A DNA stretch of 9,790 nt from an uncultured Eubacteriales bacterium. Its GTDB lineage: Bacteria; Bacillota; Clostridia; TANB77; CAG-508. Positions 6,572 through 9,790 of the stretch are shown in pieces. The position numbers were made by a program, and so were the translations under genes. The notes beneath the pieces were generated by a model, which saw only the letters and a program-made list of their open reading frames with translations, made no database searches and was not told the origin of the DNA. The stretch is taken from contig CACXCH010000127.1 of NCBI GenBank assembly GCA_902766085.1, positions 1-9,790 of the forward strand, given 5' to 3'. Within the stretch, counting starts at the first letter, position 1, and every line of letters begins with the position of its first letter.

Positions 6572-6601
6572 TTGACTTTAGTAGACTAAATGTTGTATAA
6601 T
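6572..6601 (+). promoter_or_regulatory. Sigma-A promoter of the rplU-rpmA operon
   Basis: TTGACT (-35, 6572-6577), 18 bp spacer, TATAAT (-10, 6596-6601, perfect). It predicts transcription from about 6608, directly before the structured leader. This is the best promoter match in the window. Confidence 0.75.
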
Positions 6602-6610
6602 TTAAAAATG

Positions 6611-6705
6611 TAAACCGCCTAGGTCGGGTAAATAAATCTTATTGAAAAATATAAGTACCTTGTATTTATGCTTAGCGAGTATGAGAAAAAGGAGGAAACT
6701 CAATA
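6611..6705 (+). promoter_or_regulatory. Probable ribosomal protein L21 leader
   Basis: About 95 structured bases lie between the promoter and rplU. Helices visible: a short ACCG/CGGGT pairing (6614-6617/6625-6629) around CCTAGGT, an ATAAAT/ATTTAT helix (6632-6637/6664-6669) enclosing CTTAT/ATAAG (6638-6642/6651-6655), and a small CTTA/TGAG stem (6671-6674/6682-6685) just before AAAGGAGG (6688-6695). Firmicutes rplU mRNAs carry a conserved leader (Rfam L21_leader) thought to bind L21 for feedback control. The assignment rests on position and helices, not on a covariance search. Confidence 0.6.
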
Positions 6706-7020
6706 ATGTACGCAATAATTGAGAGCTGTGGAAGACAATACAAAGTATCAGAAGGTGATACAATATTCTTTGAAAAACTAGACGCTAATGAAGGAGACAA
6801 AGTTTCTTTTGACAAAGTTGTTTTAGTTTCTGATGAAAAGGATGTTAAAATTGGAACACCTTATGTTAAAGGAGCAAAGGTTGAAGGAACTGTAATTTCA
6901 CAAGGCAAAGGTAAAAAGATTTTAGTATACAAATACAAGGCAAAGAAAAATTACAGACGTACTCAAGGACACAGACAACCATATACAAAGGTTGAAATAA
7001 AATCAATCAAAGCTGAATAA
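6706..7020 (+). CDS. rplU: 50S ribosomal protein L21
   Basis: A 104-residue protein of usual length. It opens MYAIIESCGRQYKV, has the basic KYKAKKNYRRTQGHRQPYT segment (77-95) that contacts 23S rRNA, and ends in the short strand typical of L21. It is a structural protein of the large subunit and the probable ligand of the leader upstream. AAAGGAGG (6688-6695) lies 10 bases before ATG. rpmA begins 42 bases downstream with no gene between, whereas in most Firmicutes a small prp (ysxB) gene for the L27 protease sits there. Confidence 0.98.
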   Translation: MYAIIESCGRQYKVSEGDTIFFEKLDANEGDKVSFDKVVLVSDEKDVKIGTPYVKGAKVEGTVISQGKGKKILVYKYKAKKNYRRTQGHRQPYTKVEIKSIKAE

Positions 7021-7062
7021 TTAATTTAAATAAAATTTTTGAAAAAGAGAGGTGAAACTTAA

Positions 7063-7356
7063 ATGGCACATCATAAAGGTCAAGGTAGTACCGATAATGG
7101 TAGAGATAGTGAGAGCAAGAGACTCGGAATAAAAAGAGCTGATGGACAATTAGTTCAAGCTGGCAATATTCTTTTCAGACAAAGAGGCACAAAAATGCAT
7201 CCAGGAACAAATGTTGGAATCGGAAGCGACGATACATTATATGCTAAAGTTACAGGAATAATGAAAGTTGAAAGAATAGGCAGAGATAAAAAGAAAATCA
7301 GCGTTTACCCTCAAGAAGAAGTAAAGGCTGATAAAAAAGTAGCAGCAACGAAATAG
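7063..7356 (+). CDS. rpmA: 50S ribosomal protein L27, without N-terminal extension
   Basis: A 97-residue L27, whose N-terminal tail reaches the peptidyl transferase centre. Family marks are GSTDNGRDSESKRLG (8-22), NILFRQRGTKMHPG (35-48) and GIGSDDTLYA (52-61). The protein begins MAHHKGQGST, the form seen in E. coli, where L27 begins directly with the mature end. Most Firmicutes L27 instead begin with about nine extra residues ending in a FFA-type motif that Prp cleaves. An in-frame TAA at 7060-7062 directly precedes the ATG, so no longer form can be encoded. The GAGAGG ribosome binding site (7047-7052) is 10 bases upstream. The C-terminal tail (EEVKADKKVAATK) is Lys/Ala-rich. It is the last gene of the operon. 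Confidence 0.97.
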   Translation: MAHHKGQGSTDNGRDSESKRLGIKRADGQLVQAGNILFRQRGTKMHPGTNVGIGSDDTLYAKVTGIMKVERIGRDKKKISVYPQEEVKADKKVAATK

Positions 7357-7375
7357 CTAAAAAGGTAAAATGTAG

Positions 7376-7471
7376 ATATTACTACATAAAAAGTACAATG
7401 CATAAAGAATCATACATAATACCACGTAAAAAGATAACACTAAAAAATGCTACGTAATATTACGTAAAAAG
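7376..7471. repeat. Three spaced near-repeats and a 16-bp palindrome after rpmA
   Basis: Related segments end in AC(A/G)TAAAAAG at 7384-7393, 7424-7433 and 7462-7471, spaced 40 and 38 bases. The first and third share an upstream ATATTAC (7376-7382 and 7457-7463). The last overlaps a perfect palindrome TACGTAATATTACGTA (7451-7466). The first overlaps a 6-bp hairpin ATGTAG/CTACAT (7370-7375/7382-7387). The function is unknown; it lies in the 3' untranslated part of the rplU-rpmA mRNA, before the terminator. Confidence 0.5.
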
Positions 7472-7514
7472 GGAAAATAAAAAAAGCACTAATATAATAT
7501 TAAAGATTTCAATA

Positions 7515-7555
7515 AAAAGTAAACACAGGCAAGTGTGTTTACTTTTATTTTTTTT
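7515..7555 (+). terminator. Strong intrinsic terminator of rplU-rpmA, probably bidirectional
   Basis: A perfect 13-bp stem (7515-7527 with 7534-7546; core AGTAAACACA and its complement) has a GGCAAG loop and is followed by A and T8 (7548-7555). On the other strand the A-run 7514-7518 gives a T-run, so it can also end the minus-strand small gene at 7588-7767 that converges on it. Confidence 0.9.
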
Positions 7556-7587
7556 GGTATGATATAATTATATCCTTTTTTATGTAA

Positions 7588-7767
7588 TTAAATATTTGAG
7601 TTCCTACCAAAAGTAGTAAACAACAATAGAAAAATTAATAGAAATAAAAGAATTTCAGTATTATTATTATCAAATATTCCATCAAGAATATTATCTAATC
7701 CATTATTATTATTGTCATTATTATCATTGTTATTGCAACAGCAGTTATTATTCCAAAAACAATTCAT
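7588..7767 (-). CDS. Small Cys/Asn-rich protein with C-terminal membrane segment
   Basis: A 59-residue product I cannot assign to a family. It starts MNCFWNNNCCCNNNDNNDNN: four Cys (C3, C9, C10, C11) in a stretch that is mostly Asn and Asp. A short linker GLDNILDGIFDNNNTE (23-38) follows, then a very hydrophobic segment ILLFLLIFLLLFTTF (39-53) and a short tail GRNSNI, so a single-pass membrane peptide is likely. It is credible because a perfect AGGAGG (minus strand, 7781-7776) lies 8 bases before ATG and the frame ends just before a terminator usable on this strand. Small Asn/Cys-rich membrane peptides are common among sporulation-expressed genes of Firmicutes; that link is inference. It is transcribed against rpmA and away from the U32 gene. 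Confidence 0.75.
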   Translation of the reverse strand: MNCFWNNNCCCNNNDNNDNNNNGLDNILDGIFDNNNTEILLFLLIFLLLFTTFGRNSNI

Positions 7768-8051
7768 AATTTATTCCTCCTAGAAAATATGGTAATTATC
7801 AGCATTTCATTTCTTTATTAACATTTAACAAGAGTGGTATTAAATTCTTATAATATAGTATGAAAATTATCAAAAATGTGTTACAATAATTTCGAAAGAG
7901 TTTAAACAAAAAATTTTCTAAAATCATATAATTTAAAGGACAAAAATATAGCAAAGCGACAAATTAGGAAGACTACAATAACGATTAAAACAAATTGCAA
8001 AATACAATTTTTATGATAAATAATTAAGTTTTACAGAAAGGAATATAAAAA
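7768..8051. promoter_or_regulatory. Divergent promoter region for the small membrane protein and the U32 gene
   Basis: No gene is seen in these 284 bases. Plus strand: TATAAT at 7927-7932 with only poor -35 matches (TTTAAA, 7901-7906, 20 bp away), giving a leader of about 110 bases to the U32 gene. Minus strand: CATACTATA (7862-7854) fits the CATAnnnTA -10 of the sporulation factor sigma-K, with AC at 7881-7880 spaced 17 bases upstream. A sigma-A-like TTGATA (7873-7868), 15 bp, TATAAG (7852-7847) overlaps it. All are weak visual matches. Confidence 0.35.
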
Positions 8052-9790
8052 ATGGTTGAGCTACTTTCTCCTGTGGGAGACTTTGATTGCCTAAAAGCAG
8101 CAGTACAAAATGGTGCTAATAGTGTTTATTTTGGAGGACAGCTATTTAATGCAAGGGAAAATGCAACAAATTTTAATGATGAAAATTTGAAAGAGGCTAT
8201 TCAATACGCTAAACTAAGAAATGTTAAAGTTGATTTTACTCTTAATACATTAATTAAGGACGAGGAATTTAATGATGCAATTGAGCTAACTAAGAAAATC
8301 TACAAATATGGTGCAGATGCCGTTATTGTACAAGATTTGGGCCTAGCTAAATTTATTATTAATAATTTTCCAGGGCTACATGTTCATGCAAGCACGCAAA
8401 TGACTATGCATAATTTATATGGTGCATTGCAATGCGAAAAAATGGGATTCAAAAGAGTGGTACTATCTAGGGAACTAAGCCTTGATGAAATAAGATATAT
8501 TTGTAAAAACTCTAATATTGAAATTGAAACTTTTATACATGGAGCAATATGTATTTCATATTCAGGACAATGTTTATTATCAAGTAGCATTGGAGCTAGA
8601 TCTGGCAACAGAGGAAAATGTGCTCAACCTTGTAGATTGCCTTATGAACTATATGAAAATGATAAAAAAATAGACAACGGATACTTGTTAAGCACTAGAG
8701 ACTTATGCTCACTAGAGTATATCCCTGATTTAATAAATGCAGGAGTAAAATGTTTTAAGATAGAAGGAAGAATGAAAACCCCTGAATATGTTGCAACTAC
8801 AACAAGAATTTATAGAAAATATATTGACTTAGCTATAAATGATAAAGAAAATTATAAGGTTGATGAAAACGATATAAAAGAATTAATGCAGGTTTTTAAC
8901 AGGGGTGGATTTTCAACAGGTAATTTAAAATCATCAGCAAACTTAGACTATGTTTATCAGGAAAAACCTAATAACATGGGACTTTATATAGGAAATGTAT
9001 CAAACATTGACTCAAAAAAAGGACTAGTAACTTTTAAAACAAATGAAAAACTACATATTGGAGACAGGATTTCATTTCAAAAAGAGGAACATAAATATAC
9101 AATCTCAGAATTAATGAAAAAAGGAAAAAATATTCAAGAAGCACTACCAAATAATGTTGTTACAATTGGAAGAATGAAAGGAAATATCAATTTAGGAGAT
9201 AAAGTATATAAATTATCTGACAAAATAGAAAAAGAAGAAATCAACAACATTTGTAATAAGGAAAACATCAAAATTCCACTTATAGCTTATATTAAAGTAA
9301 GAAAAAATGAACCAATTGAATTAGAGGCAACTTCAGAAGATACAAGCTATGGAGTATATTTTTCTATGTCTTCTAAAAAAAGCTCAAATATAGTACCAGT
9401 AGAGGCAATTTCATCACCAATCACAGAAAAGAGAATTAAAGAACAACTAACCAAAACTCAAAATGAAATATTTGAATTTGAAAAAATTTTTGTAGATATG
9501 GACGATAATGTATTTGTTCCCAAAATTTCAGAATTAAATGAACTAAGAAGAGAAGTAATTGCAGACATTAAAGAACAAGCAATAAAAAGAATCGAAAGAA
9601 ATAAAAATATTGAAATAAAAATGATAAATGGTCTAATGGTCAATTCAGATGCTAAAAACGAAAACAGAGATGACTCAAATTACGACATGACAGACGAGGA
9701 CGAAGAAAATACAAATACAGACCCAATTTACAACGAAGATGAGAAAACGAATAATGCTGCCATAGAAGAAAAAACTCTTTACAAAGAAAA
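8052..9790 (+). CDS. U32 family protein (RlhA/TrhP-like RNA hydroxylase type), 3' end outside the window
   Basis: 579 residues are visible with no stop. The family is labelled peptidase U32, but studied members (E. coli RlhA and TrhP, Bacillus TrhP) take part in hydroxylation of 23S rRNA C2501 or tRNA U34. The barrel-like N-terminus MVELLSPVGDFDCLKAAV is typical. The U32 signature ETFIHGAICISYSGQC spans 159-174, then RSGNRGKCAQPCR (183-195). C167, C174, C190 and C194 form the expected cysteine set. KIEGRMK (236-242) and FNRGGFSTG (282-290) follow. Residues about 300-520 resemble the extra domain of long U32 proteins (RlhA type, DUF3656). From 533 to the edge the chain turns into acidic, Asn-rich low-complexity sequence. 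AAAGGA (8037-8042) is 9 bases before ATG. Length and target RNA cannot be settled here. Confidence 0.92.
   Translation, partial: MVELLSPVGDFDCLKAAVQNGANSVYFGGQLFNARENATNFNDENLKEAIQYAKLRNVKVDFTLNTLIKDEEFNDAIELTKKIYKYGADAVIVQDLGLAKFIINNFPGLHVHASTQMTMHNLYGALQCEKMGFKRVVLSRELSLDEIRYICKNSNIEIETFIHGAICISYSGQCLLSSSIGARSGNRGKCAQPCRLPYELYENDKKIDNGYLLSTRDLCSLEYIPDLINAGVKCFKIEGRMKTPEYVATTTRIYRKYIDLAINDKENYKVDENDIKELMQVFNRGGFSTGNLKSSANLDYVYQEKPNNMGLYIGNVSNIDSKKGLVTFKTNEKLHIGDRISFQKEEHKYTISELMKKGKNIQEALPNNVVTIGRMKGNINLGDKVYKLSDKIEKEEINNICNKENIKIPLIAYIKVRKNEPIELEATSEDTSYGVYFSMSSKKSSNIVPVEAISSPITEKRIKEQLTKTQNEIFEFEKIFVDMDDNVFVPKISELNELRREVIADIKEQAIKRIERNKNIEIKMINGLMVNSDAKNENRDDSNYDMTDEDEENTNTDPIYNEDEKTNNAAIEEKTLYKE

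Noticed and set aside
8384..8608. Minus-strand open frame inside the U32 gene
   Set aside because: It overlaps the conserved U32 signature region on the other strand, so it is a coding shadow; the same holds for the frame at 9458-9643.
8052..9790. Reading the U32 gene as a collagenase or protease
   Set aside because: The family name is historical; the conserved cysteine set and characterised relatives point to RNA hydroxylation.

Overview
The window is AT-rich bacterial chromosome. Strong AGGAGG-type ribosome binding sites, clostridial-looking protein sequences and the gene set (tRNA-Asp/Phe, pnp, cmk, rplU-rpmA, U32) point to a low-GC Firmicute, probably an anaerobic Clostridia-type lineage. 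This is inferred from gene content and composition; no species is claimed. I see no phage, insertion sequence, CRISPR array or rRNA.

Layout. Bases 1-281 hold two tRNA genes, Asp (missing its first base at the window edge) and Phe, followed by a perfect 16-bp hairpin terminator. An AT-rich control region with a palindrome, a tandem 10-bp repeat, two candidate promoters and a leader stem-loop precedes pnp (polynucleotide phosphorylase). Downstream on the same strand are a membrane family-2 glycosyltransferase, a P-loop protein with an Asp23/Gls24-like C-terminus, and a CMP kinase fused to a PlsC-type acyltransferase. Gaps between these four genes are 120-160 nt with no strong terminator inside, so read-through is possible. 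A weak terminator follows the fusion gene. A sigma-A promoter and probable L21 leader then drive rplU and rpmA, which end at a strong bidirectional terminator.

On the minus strand, facing that terminator, is a 59-residue Cys/Asn-rich protein with a C-terminal membrane segment. Divergent from it, and running off the right edge, is a long U32-family gene, probably an RNA hydroxylase rather than a protease.

Themes: RNA decay (PNPase), nucleotide supply (CMP kinase), phospholipid synthesis (PlsC), translation (tRNAs, L21, L27, U32). The features most worth a second look are the P-loop/Asp23-like fusion beside a lipid acyltransferase; the CMK-PlsC fusion with a substituted arginine; L27 lacking the N-terminal extension usual in Firmicutes, with no prp gene between rplU and rpmA; the small Cys/Asn-rich membrane protein; and a tRNA-Phe with C at the normally invariant U55. 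I found no clear new multi-gene defence or mobile system.
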